From contig PMNG01000098.1 of the NCBI GenBank assembly GCA_003162615.1, positions 1-8,785 on the forward strand: DNA of 8,785 nucleotides, written 5' to 3'. Position numbers and translations under genes: made by a program. The notes under the pieces were generated by a model. That model had not been told where the DNA came from and did not search any database. It saw nothing but the letters and a program-made list of their open reading frames with translations. Numbering within the stretch: the stretch's first letter is position 1; each line of letters begins with the position of its first letter. Of the stretch, positions 1 to 4,711 are shown in pieces. This stretch comes from Methanothrix sp. GTDB lineage: Archaea; Halobacteriota; Methanosarcinia; Methanotrichales; Methanotrichaceae.

Positions 1-2
1 CT

Positions 3-125
3 TACGCCATCGCGATGGGCTGTGTCTTCATAATCTTCATGAACCTCTACAACTTCTATCTTGAAGTCTCCGCCAGAAGAAAGTACGGGCCGTATCCAGG
101 CTATAGGGGCGACATACCTGCATGA
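3..125 (+). CDS. C-terminal end of an unidentified membrane protein (partial)
   Basis: The reading frame is open from the left edge and ends at TGA 123-125, leaving 40 residues. The first half is hydrophobic and aromatic (IAMGCVFIIFMNLYNFYL) and reads as the last membrane span. It is followed by a short basic tail (SARRKYGPYPGYRGD) that would lie in the cytoplasm by the positive-inside rule. I do not recognise the family from this fragment. The other two plus frames contain stops here, which supports this frame. The start and most of the protein lie outside the window, so no function is assigned. Confidence 0.55.
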   Translation, partial: YAIAMGCVFIIFMNLYNFYLEVSARRKYGPYPGYRGDIPA

Positions 126-291
126 AAGCACGAGTTATTAGGTCGGCTCAAATTAGCATGACCTATAACCCCTTTCGTTGAAAACGACGCTGAGTAGCCC
201 AGAAAGAAGTTTAATTAGGAGGATGATGGGGCCGTTAACTACGACGATAATGCCCGGAAGACAATCGATTTGACTCTGTATTCCTTCTCAC

Positions 292-450
292 TCACCCTTT
301 GCCCTGCTTGAGCATGGTGACATGACGTTCGCTTGGCATGACGTATCTCTGCAGTTCTGTATCAAATGTTGCTTCCTCCTTGGGCGCATGCGTACGCTGG
401 GTCTTAGAACGACCCCTAGCGTGCGGATCCGTTTTGTGAGTAGCAGTCAT
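292..450 (-). CDS. Small basic hypothetical protein, 52 aa
   Basis: I do not recognise this gene. It encodes 52 hydrophilic residues rich in Lys, Arg, His and Thr, with no membrane segment and no Cys. The longest open frame starts at 633, but I chose ATG 450 because the signals fit it. A purine-rich GAGGGAGA site lies 6-7 bases upstream, and a strong TATA-like AGTATATAT sits about 43 bases upstream, which puts the predicted transcript start near 467. An in-frame ATG at 483 would place the TATA box only about 10 bases away and is less likely. The gene is divergent from the TPR gene, with about 226 bases between them. The basic composition could suit nucleic-acid binding, but that is only a guess. 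It could also be a chance frame. Confidence 0.42.
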   Translation of the reverse strand: MTATHKTDPHARGRSKTQRTHAPKEEATFDTELQRYVMPSERHVTMLKQGKG

Positions 451-489
451 ATTATCTCCCTCTGCACTACTTGAGCTAGTCATTGTCGA

Positions 490-498
490 TATATACTT
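490..498 (-). promoter_or_regulatory. TATA box for the 52-aa gene
   Basis: On the minus strand the sequence reads GAAAGTATATATCG. Its centre, near 493, is about 26 bases before a predicted start near 467. That leaves a leader of about 16 bases containing the GAGGGAGA ribosome site. It is a promoter by spacing and sequence only. Confidence 0.4.
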
Positions 499-632
499 TC
501 GTAGGCTACTAGGTTTCAGGCCGTAGCAAGGATTTTGCAGTCGAATCTCTTTTTTACGCTCTAAAAGTTTCGGTGAGGGACGGCAATTTTCCATCGTCGG
601 CCAATTCGCAAGCTTTTTCGTGGAGGGTAACA

Positions 633-639
633 TATATTT
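633..639 (+). promoter_or_regulatory. TATA box for the TPR gene
   Basis: ACATATATTTGG is centred about 42 bases before ATG 677, with AGGAG at 664-668 between them. This is the same geometry as the divergent 52-aa gene. The box overlaps the upstream GTG (620) and ATG (644) alternatives, which argues that neither is the true start. Confidence 0.45.
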
Positions 640-676
640 GGTTATGGGACCAATTGAAAAAGTAGGAGTATTGGTA

Positions 677-1114
677 ATGTGGATAGTGCCTCCAGGTGAA
701 GATACTGCCAGCTACTGGCTGAAGCTTGGAATTGCCCTGTTCAATGGTGGCCAGTATGAAGAGGCATCTAAGGCTTTTGATAGGTCCATCGAGCTTGATC
801 CAAAGGATACAGAAACCTGGAACAACCGGGGAATCGCTCTTTCCATCCTGAAGAGGAATAAGGAAGCAATACAATCCTTTGAAAAGGCCACCTCTATAGA
901 CCCAAGAAATGCAGAAGCATGGTACAATCGAGGCATGGTGTTATGCAGCCAGGAACAGTATGAGGATGCAGTAGACTCCCTGGAAAAGGCTCTGGAGATC
1001 GATCCACAGAGTGCAATCGTCTGGCACAACAAAGGAGTTGCCCTAAAGCACCTCGGTCGGGATACCGAAGCCAGGCTTGCTTTTGCCTGTGCAGGAAGAC
1101 TGGGGACGAGTTGA
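677..1114 (+). CDS. Tetratricopeptide (TPR) repeat protein, 145 aa
   Basis: The protein is almost entirely four tandem 34-residue TPR units at about residues 10-43, 44-77, 78-111 and 112-145. Each shows the expected W/Y-x2-x-G-x-A/V-L and A-x3-F/L-x-K/R-A spacing, and the first three end in the D-P turn (ELDPKD, SIDPRN, EIDPQS). TPR domains form helical scaffolds that bind other proteins, so a soluble adaptor role is likely; the partner is unknown. There is no signal peptide or catalytic domain. The frame is open from GTG 620, but ATG 677 is preferred because AGGAG (664-668) lies 8 bases before it and a TATA box near 635 fits. Methanogen genomes carry many such proteins. The fourth repeat is degenerate at its end (AFACAGRLGTS) and may act as the capping helix. 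Confidence 0.85.
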   Translation: MWIVPPGEDTASYWLKLGIALFNGGQYEEASKAFDRSIELDPKDTETWNNRGIALSILKRNKEAIQSFEKATSIDPRNAEAWYNRGMVLCSQEQYEDAVDSLEKALEIDPQSAIVWHNKGVALKHLGRDTEARLAFACAGRLGTS

Positions 1115-1220
1115 AGCGTGCAGAATCCTTCATTTATCGACGGCTGCTAGCATCAAGAAGACTACGTGCGCCAGCAATAATGTCAATTGGTTTGTGATTA
1201 GTAAATCATTTATCAAAACA

Positions 1221-1352
1221 TTATTTGCGCCGTGAATTACCACCTCGGATTACAATTCGCATCACAGCTAGCCACAGAACCAAAATGACCGCTGAGACCG
1301 AATCTACGATCATTTCATCCATAATTAGACGCTTCCGCATTTGTCTTTTCAT
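1221..1352 (-). CDS. Possible small single-span membrane protein, 43 aa
   Basis: An ATG at 1352 opens a 43-residue frame ending at TAA 1221-1223. It has a basic N-terminus (MKRQMRKR), one hydrophobic stretch at about residues 15-34 (DSVSAVILVLWLAVMRIVI) and a basic tail (RGGNSRRK). This is a typical layout for a small membrane peptide. A second in-frame ATG at 1340 would shorten it by four residues. The upstream sequence is very AT-rich (CATAAATAAC about 22-25 bases before the ATG), which suits a leaderless archaeal transcript. No ribosome site is visible. I do not recognise the sequence, and a frame this short in AT-rich DNA could arise by chance. Confidence 0.35.
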   Translation of the reverse strand: MKRQMRKRLIMDEMIVDSVSAVILVLWLAVMRIVIRGGNSRRK

Positions 1353-1391
1353 TCGATGTTAATCAAATAGTTATTTATGAATTTATCATAC

Positions 1392-1410
1392 AACAATAAA
1401 TACCATTGTT
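1392..1410. repeat. Inverted repeat AACAAT / ATTGTT
   Basis: A 6-bp inverted repeat with a 7-base spacer lies in AT-rich intergenic DNA just upstream (minus strand) of the possible 43-aa gene. The same half-sites occur without a spacer in the palindrome at 2649-2660. It may be a protein-binding site, but short AT-rich dyads also arise by chance. Confidence 0.25.
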
Positions 1411-1454
1411 AATAATTTCTTTCTCCTTTGATCGCACTGCGACGGATGATATAT

Positions 1455-1498
1455 GCCGCGCGGGATTAGCAAAGAGTTCCCAAATATTTCCGCGCGGC
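1455..1498. repeat. Paired CCGCGCGG palindromes forming a 9-bp stem
   Basis: GCCGCGCGG (1455-1463) and CCGCGCGGC (1490-1498) are perfect reverse complements separated by 26 bases, inside AT-rich DNA. Each contains the self-complementary octamer CCGCGCGG, and their centres are 34 bases apart. The pair lies 93 bases beyond the stop of the minus-strand CBS gene, so it could be a 3' RNA hairpin of that transcript. It has no adjoining T-tract on either strand, so it does not resemble a standard archaeal terminator. Confidence 0.5.
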
Positions 1499-1590
1499 CA
1501 AAAAATCGAGCACATGCTGTTCATATTGCTCTAGTCAAGGTAAAGGGATGAAAACTCCTAAAATGGCTAGGTGCCCAATAAGGCACAAGC

Positions 1591-2457
1591 TCAGGTTAGA
1601 GCAAGTGTCCGGACTAGATCTGTCGGGGTGATAATGCCCCAATGCGCACCGGAGTCTGTAACTACGATCTGGTTAACCCTATTTCTTCCCAGAATTTTTA
1701 CCGCCTCGAAGATGAGTTCAGATGAGTCGATGGTCAGGAAATCGTGGGTCGTAATCTCACTGACCTTGAGGTCAATCCGACCATCCGCTATAGCCCTTGT
1801 TATGTCGGTCATGCTGACTAGGCCAGGAGAGATTTCATCAACCAGGGCCTCCCGAACACCATTGTGTATTAGTATCTTAGCTGCTTCTTGGAGGGTGGCA
1901 TTGGGTTCGATATGGACGGCACGTTGCGCCACCTTCTTGACAGGAATCCTTGGAATTGAGATAATCTCAGTTACATGGAAGATAAGCTGAGACATTGTGT
2001 CGTCCCTGCCTTCTACGACTCCGCCAACGTACAGCTTGTTCACTGGTGTAGGTCCTATTCGGATCTTGTCGCCAACATCGAAGTCTTTGACGTTGCCTAT
2101 TATGCGTACTGTTCCGTTGCACACGTGAGACTTCATGACCTTGTTGAAGACGATCTCGCTGGCAGTGGCCCCGCTGACCTCAACTTCGTTCTTGGTAATT
2201 GGCACAACAACCGTGTCATCGGTTCCATCGAGGTTGAGAGCCTCATAAGCAGAGCTTGTGGCCTTGTAGCCTCCTTTGGGTCCGGGTATTCCCTCCACCA
2301 GGTTCAACGCCTCCAAAGATGGCATCCGGTTCCTTACAGTACCAGGGTTGCGATCTATGAGCTTTGCAATCTCCTCGGCTTTGGCGGGACGGTCTTCCCT
2401 GCGGTAAATGTTTATCAGCGCGGTTAATATGTCTCTTTCAACTTGTGTCAATTCCAT
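1591..2457 (-). CDS. Winged-helix transcriptional regulator with two C-terminal CBS domains, 288 aa
   Basis: Residues 1-75 form a winged-helix DNA-binding domain (AEEIAKLIDRNPGTVRNRMPSLEAL is the recognition region, followed by a GPKGGY wing). Residues about 75-165 form a beta-rich middle domain. Two CBS motifs follow, at about 170-225 (HIEPNATLQEAAKILIHNGV, ending VSMTDITRAI) and 232-288 (FLTIDSSELIFEAVKIL, ending GIITPTDLVRTLA). CBS pairs usually bind adenosyl nucleotides such as AMP, ATP or SAM, so this is probably a regulator that senses energy or cofactor status. It matches the archaeal group often labelled COG2524. The start at ATG 2457 fits the N-terminal helix of the wHTH. No ribosome site precedes it; an AT-rich box near 2488-2496 would give an almost leaderless mRNA. 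Its target genes cannot be told from the sequence. Confidence 0.85.
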   Translation of the reverse strand: MELTQVERDILTALINIYRREDRPAKAEEIAKLIDRNPGTVRNRMPSLEALNLVEGIPGPKGGYKATSSAYEALNLDGTDDTVVVPITKNEVEVSGATASEIVFNKVMKSHVCNGTVRIIGNVKDFDVGDKIRIGPTPVNKLYVGGVVEGRDDTMSQLIFHVTEIISIPRIPVKKVAQRAVHIEPNATLQEAAKILIHNGVREALVDEISPGLVSMTDITRAIADGRIDLKVSEITTHDFLTIDSSELIFEAVKILGRNRVNQIVVTDSGAHWGIITPTDLVRTLALT

Positions 2458-2471
2458 ACTTGGTCGGTATT

Positions 2472-2490
2472 AATAATGATAATCATCTAT
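2472..2490 (-). promoter_or_regulatory. Fur-box-like dyad in the promoter of the CBS regulator gene
   Basis: ATGATAATCAT (2476-2486) is a perfect 11-bp dyad. The 19 bases 2472-2490 read AATAATGATAATCATCTAT on the plus strand and match the bacterial Fur consensus GATAATGATAATCATTATC at 14 positions. The dyad lies between a TATA-like CTAAATAG (2488-2496, minus strand) and the gene start at 2457, where a repressor would block transcription. Its use as an operator is inferred. Confidence 0.35.
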
Positions 2491-2648
2491 TTAGGTCTAA
2501 TTATTAACGGGCTCTGTCAAGTCTGCAACAGAACCATGTAAGCGCAAGCATGAGGATCTTTCAGGTGGATATAGATCAAGAGAGGATAAGCAGTTTCGGC
2601 ACTACTGAGTCCTCTTTCATGGCCCCAAAGCAGCCCATTTCCATCTAA

Positions 2649-2660
2649 TAACAATTGTTA
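2649..2660. repeat. Perfect 12-bp palindrome TAACAATTGTTA
   Basis: The sequence equals its own reverse complement over 12 bases. It lies about 58 bases upstream of the TATA box of the YkgJ-type gene, a plausible place for an activator or repressor. The half-site AACAAT recurs as a spaced inverted repeat at 1392-1410. Confidence 0.35.
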
Positions 2661-2708
2661 AACTGAATAGGTATTATTATGACAAAAAGACGTAAATATC
2701 AAAAAGCG

Positions 2709-2718
2709 GATATACTTA
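2709..2718 (+). promoter_or_regulatory. TATA box for the YkgJ-type gene
   Basis: GATATACTTA is centred near 2713 and predicts a transcript start near 2739. That is almost exactly at ATG 2741, as expected for a leaderless mRNA, but that ATG is out of frame with the gene and meets a stop after five codons. Confidence 0.4.
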
Positions 2719-2775
2719 ATCACGTCTGAGATAAGCAAAAATGGACATATCGAATTAAAGGGTTCTGAGCTGTGT

Positions 2776-3246
2776 TTGTCCTGTGGGTTATGCTGCAAAG
2801 GTATTATTTTTAATCGAGCCACTCTTAAGCCTCATGAAATAGGGTTTGCAAAGGATTCTGGATTGCGTTATTTCGAGGCAGGCAACGGGGAGTACGCTTT
2901 TCATTTACCCTGTAATCTGTATCAAAACAATAGATGTTCGATTTACTTAAATCGCCTGGATGCTTGTAAGAGATATCGATGTAATCTTCTGAAACAGTTA
3001 GCGAATGGAAGCATCGATCTTGAAAAAAGCAAGTTAATTGTCTTTCAAGTAAAAAGTCTGATGGACTCAATTGATAAACAAATGATTAATATAGAACCAT
3101 CCAGTGAGTTTAGGCAGAAGCTTGCAAAATTCCTAGATTTACAATACAAAAACCTTATAATTCGTGAAGATTCAAATGCTTTATTCAAGGATATTGATTC
3201 TTTTTACGTCATTTTGCATCGCTACATCGAGGGAAGAGCCGATTGA
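2776..3246 (+). CDS. YkgJ-type cysteine-cluster protein (N-terminus uncertain)
   Basis: The frame encodes a cysteine-cluster protein of the YkgJ/CxxCxxCC type (UPF0153-like), thought to bind zinc or iron-sulphur. Counting from TTG 2776, Cys lie at 3, 6, 7, 46, 54, 64 and 69 (SCGLCCKG, then LPCNLY, NRCSIY, DACKRYRC). The last 85 or so residues are helical and without known motifs. The frame stays open upstream to 2683 and reads ELKGSELCLSCGLCC, which looks like the family's normal N-terminus. However, it contains no ATG, GTG or TTG before 2776. An ATG at 2741 would supply MDIS if one base were added before about 2752. The true start may therefore be an unusual codon (CTG 2770 lies 7 bases after AAAGGG), or the gene carries a frameshift. 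Codon third positions are much more AT-rich than in the lipid operon, suggesting a different origin. The biochemical role is unknown. Confidence 0.7.
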   Translation: MSCGLCCKGIIFNRATLKPHEIGFAKDSGLRYFEAGNGEYAFHLPCNLYQNNRCSIYLNRLDACKRYRCNLLKQLANGSIDLEKSKLIVFQVKSLMDSIDKQMINIEPSSEFRQKLAKFLDLQYKNLIIREDSNALFKDIDSFYVILHRYIEGRAD

Positions 3247-3456
3247 GTAGCATTTGGTCAGGCCAATTGCTGTAAGAAACATGCAGAACTTGGAGCACAG
3301 GAAACGATATTGTTCGCCCTATCCCGGTAGAGCGAGACTAAGGGGGAGCTTTAGCATGGTTTCAGTCACCGTGCTAAGGTCTGATAATGCTAATCCTACA
3401 ACACTATGAAATGAGATCGACGTGACGGGAGCTACTAGGCCAAGACCTCTTTGACC
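3247..3456. other. Intergenic DNA downstream of the YkgJ-type gene
   Basis: I see no gene here. Reading through the TGA at 3244-3246 would add a 27-codon protein-like extension (VAFGQANCCKKHAEL and onward) before TAG, which could be a former C-terminus or chance. The only structure is the hairpin at 3348-3380. Confidence 0.4.
3348..3380. repeat. Stem-loop TTAGCATGG / CCGTGCTAA
   Basis: TTAGCATGG (3351-3359) pairs with CCGTGCTAA (3369-3377) over nine positions with one wobble pair. Three more positions, partly wobble, extend it to 3348 and 3380, and the loop has nine bases. It lies about 100 bases after the YkgJ-type gene. No T-tract follows, so terminator function is doubtful. Confidence 0.35.
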
Positions 3457-3767
3457 TCATCCTAACGCTCTCAAAGCTACTTCCCATAGCTGCTCACCCA
3501 GGCTGAACCTAGCTTGGCCACAGCTCCTCCTCTCCTCGCCAGGCCGGGCGTGGAACACTTCCGCCATAATCTCCCTGGTCATCTCAAGCTACATAAGCTG
3601 GAATTTGACTGTCCGCTTGGCTACGCAAAGTTCACCCCCTACGTAAACACAAACGCCGCCTCCTCCACCCAGTCTTCGCCCATAAGCTCTCCATTGCAGC
3701 CTGCATCGAATTCTGATGCACTTATCTCAGGGTCGACCTTGTAAGCATCTCTAATCACGTAGCCTAT
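3457..3767 (-). pseudogene. Degraded gene relic with frameshift and in-frame stop
   Basis: On the minus strand, 3767-3642 reads as 42 protein-like residues (IGYVIRDAYKVDPEISASEF and onward, including GELMGEDWVEEAAFVF) ending at TAG. A second frame from 3642 continues to TGA 3457-3459 and reads TVKFQLM, then a TAG at 3589-3591, then LEMTREIMAEVFHARPGEE and onward to LWEVALRALG. A shift near 3642 plus one stop therefore interrupts what may once have been one or two genes. The MTREIMAEVF-type stretch resembles short hypothetical proteins that I recall, without certainty, as common in Methanothrix. No start or ribosome site is evident. The opposite strand has an open frame at 3514-3744, but its composition looks like an antisense shadow. 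No function can be assigned. Confidence 0.33.
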
Positions 3768-3841
3768 CTACATTCCCGGGGCCAGAGGAAGACCTTGCTT
3801 CATATGAGCGTCGCGTCTACTGCGGAGCTGAAAATAACAGC

Positions 3842-3868
3842 TTATATAGCTGGGCGGATATAGCTATA
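3842..3868 (+). promoter_or_regulatory. TATA box with overlapping inverted repeat for the 74-aa zinc-type gene
   Basis: TTATATAGC (3842-3850) is a good TATA box, predicting a start near 3870 and a leader of about 30 bases. A 7-bp inverted repeat, TATAGCT (3845-3851) and AGCTATA (3862-3868), overlaps the box and extends towards the start site. It could be an operator. The ribosome site AGAGG (3889-3893) is 7 bases before ATG 3901. Confidence 0.45.
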
Positions 3869-3900
3869 ATCTGCAGGATTCCATCTATAGAGGCGATAAA

Positions 3901-4125
3901 ATGTCCAATATCTGGAGCGGCAAAGCACCGGACCGCTGTAATTCTTGTTACAGAAAGATCGAAAATGTGTTCTATGATGCAAAGATATGGGCTTGTGAAG
4001 GATTCAGCCGGCAGCAGGTTTGCGAGGCCTGCTTCAAACGAAACTCCATGCTTGGAAGAGCCGAAGGTGACAGATACGAGCGCGACGATTCGGGAAAGTA
4101 CTGCAAAACTCATGAATCGAGGTAA
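3901..4125 (+). CDS. Small zinc-binding-type protein, 74 aa
   Basis: The protein has two C-x2-C knuckles, CNSC (Cys13, Cys16) and CEAC (Cys41, Cys44), plus Cys32, Cys68 and His71. This pattern fits a zinc ribbon or treble clef. The order knuckle, F-Y-D-A-K, W, knuckle, a Gly/Arg-rich turn, Y, then G-K-x-C-K resembles small zinc-type proteins that I recall from archaeal and phage genomes; that likeness was not tested. ATG 3901 is supported by AGAGG 7 bases upstream and by a TATA box at 3842-3850, so the gene stands alone with its own promoter. It shows normal mixed codon use. Nucleic-acid or protein binding is likely, but no specific role can be given. The minus-strand frame over the same bases (3817-4113) lacks such motifs. 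Confidence 0.65.
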   Translation: MSNIWSGKAPDRCNSCYRKIENVFYDAKIWACEGFSRQQVCEACFKRNSMLGRAEGDRYERDDSGKYCKTHESR

Positions 4126-4135
4126 AATTTCGGCC

Positions 4136-4175
4136 AGGAGTTAAATATATTTTATAGTATACAGATTTACCTCCT
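4136..4175. repeat. Imperfect inverted repeat AGGAGTTAAAT / ATTTACCTCCT
   Basis: The 11-base arms at 4136-4146 and 4165-4175 are complementary at 10 positions, around an 18-base AT-rich centre that contains TATATTTTATAG. On the minus strand one arm reads AGGAGGTAAAT, like a ribosome site, but no start codon follows it at a suitable distance. It lies 11 bases after the zinc-type gene and could be a 3' hairpin or a protein-binding site. Confidence 0.35.
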
Positions 4176-4284
4176 CAAAAAATTCCCTGGATTTTGGGCC
4201 AGTCCTTCGTCCTGGTCTCCGCTTAACGATAACTATTTAATATTCTAATGCTCGACTATAATCGATTATTTGACTGATTCTGAG

Positions 4285-4710
4285 CTATTTAGGTCCGTCG
4301 ACATTCGGTTCCTCGACAGGAACGAATTTAGTGCCGTAGTATATTATGCCTCGGTCTCCTTCCTTCCCAAGAATCCTGAAGACCGGACTAACACGCATTC
4401 CTATCTTGACCTTGTCCGCTGAGGAGACAATCTGCCCAGTAAGCCTGGGACCTTCATCCAAACGGATGATTGCCAGGTTGTAAGGCGTTTGTCTATCGAA
4501 GTCCTCAGTGGCGGTGTAAATCGTAGTAAAGGTAACGACCGTGCCCGTTCCCTTGAACTTGTACTCCTCCATATGGGTCCCCCTTCGACAGTTGGGACAG
4601 ACGTTTCTTGGCGGGAAGTAATATTCACCGCAGGTGGTGCACCGGGTTCCTATCAGGCTGTACCTCTGAGGTATGCACCTCCAGAACCGGGGAGCTTGAG
4701 TTGTGGACAT
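4285..4710 (-). CDS. DUF35 (COG1545) zinc-ribbon/OB-fold protein of the thiolase-HMG-CoA synthase complex, 141 aa
   Basis: This is a non-catalytic subunit that, in the archaeal complex solved from Methanothermococcus, bridges thiolase and HMG-CoA synthase and helps form the shared CoA-binding site. Residues about 10-45 hold an N-terminal helix and a rubredoxin-like zinc ribbon with Cys24, Cys27, Cys38 and Cys41 (CTTC and CPNC). The rest is an OB fold (FKGTGTVVTFTTIY, then LTGQIV and a final YYGTKFVP strand). Length and architecture are normal for the family. ATG 4710 starts one base after the thiolase stop, with GAGGTGAG overlapping that stop as ribosome site, so translation is probably coupled. 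It is the last gene of the operon. It could be called an acyl-CoA-associated DUF35 protein in general, but the neighbours make this assignment strong. Confidence 0.93.
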   Translation of the reverse strand: MSTTQAPRFWRCIPQRYSLIGTRCTTCGEYYFPPRNVCPNCRRGTHMEEYKFKGTGTVVTFTTIYTATEDFDRQTPYNLAIIRLDEGPRLTGQIVSSADKVKIGMRVSPVFRILGKEGDRGIIYYGTKFVPVEEPNVDGPK

Positions 4711-4711
4711 C

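Larger units (their letters stand above)
2458..2775. other. Intergenic stretch between the CBS regulator and the YkgJ-type gene
   Basis: This 318-base stretch holds the Fur-like dyad at its left end, the 12-bp palindrome at 2649-2660 and the TATA box at 2709-2718. It also has a short plus-strand frame, ATG 2550 to TAA 2648 (32 aa, MRIFQVDIDQERISS and onward). That frame is open upstream back to 2508 and has a protein-like composition, so it may be a relic of a longer gene. It has no convincing ribosome site and I do not call it a gene. Confidence 0.5.

Noticed and set aside
217..273. AGGAGG followed by ATGATG and a 16-codon frame
   Set aside because: The ATG directly abuts the ribosome-like site and the peptide is too short and featureless to support as a gene.
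554..874. Minus-strand 106-codon frame over the TPR gene start
   Set aside because: It overlaps the TPR repeats in antisense and its N-terminal part is simply the complement of repeat-coding DNA.
1571..2427. Plus-strand frames of 139 and 150 codons
   Set aside because: They are antisense to the winged-helix/CBS gene, which has clear domain motifs, and show none of their own.
3514..3744. Plus-strand 76-codon frame
   Set aside because: It begins without a ribosome site and has a Pro/Ser-rich shadow-like composition; the opposite strand gives better protein-like peptides in the relic.
3817..4113. Minus-strand 98-codon frame over the zinc-type gene
   Set aside because: It is antisense to a frame with ordered Cys knuckles, a ribosome site and a TATA box.
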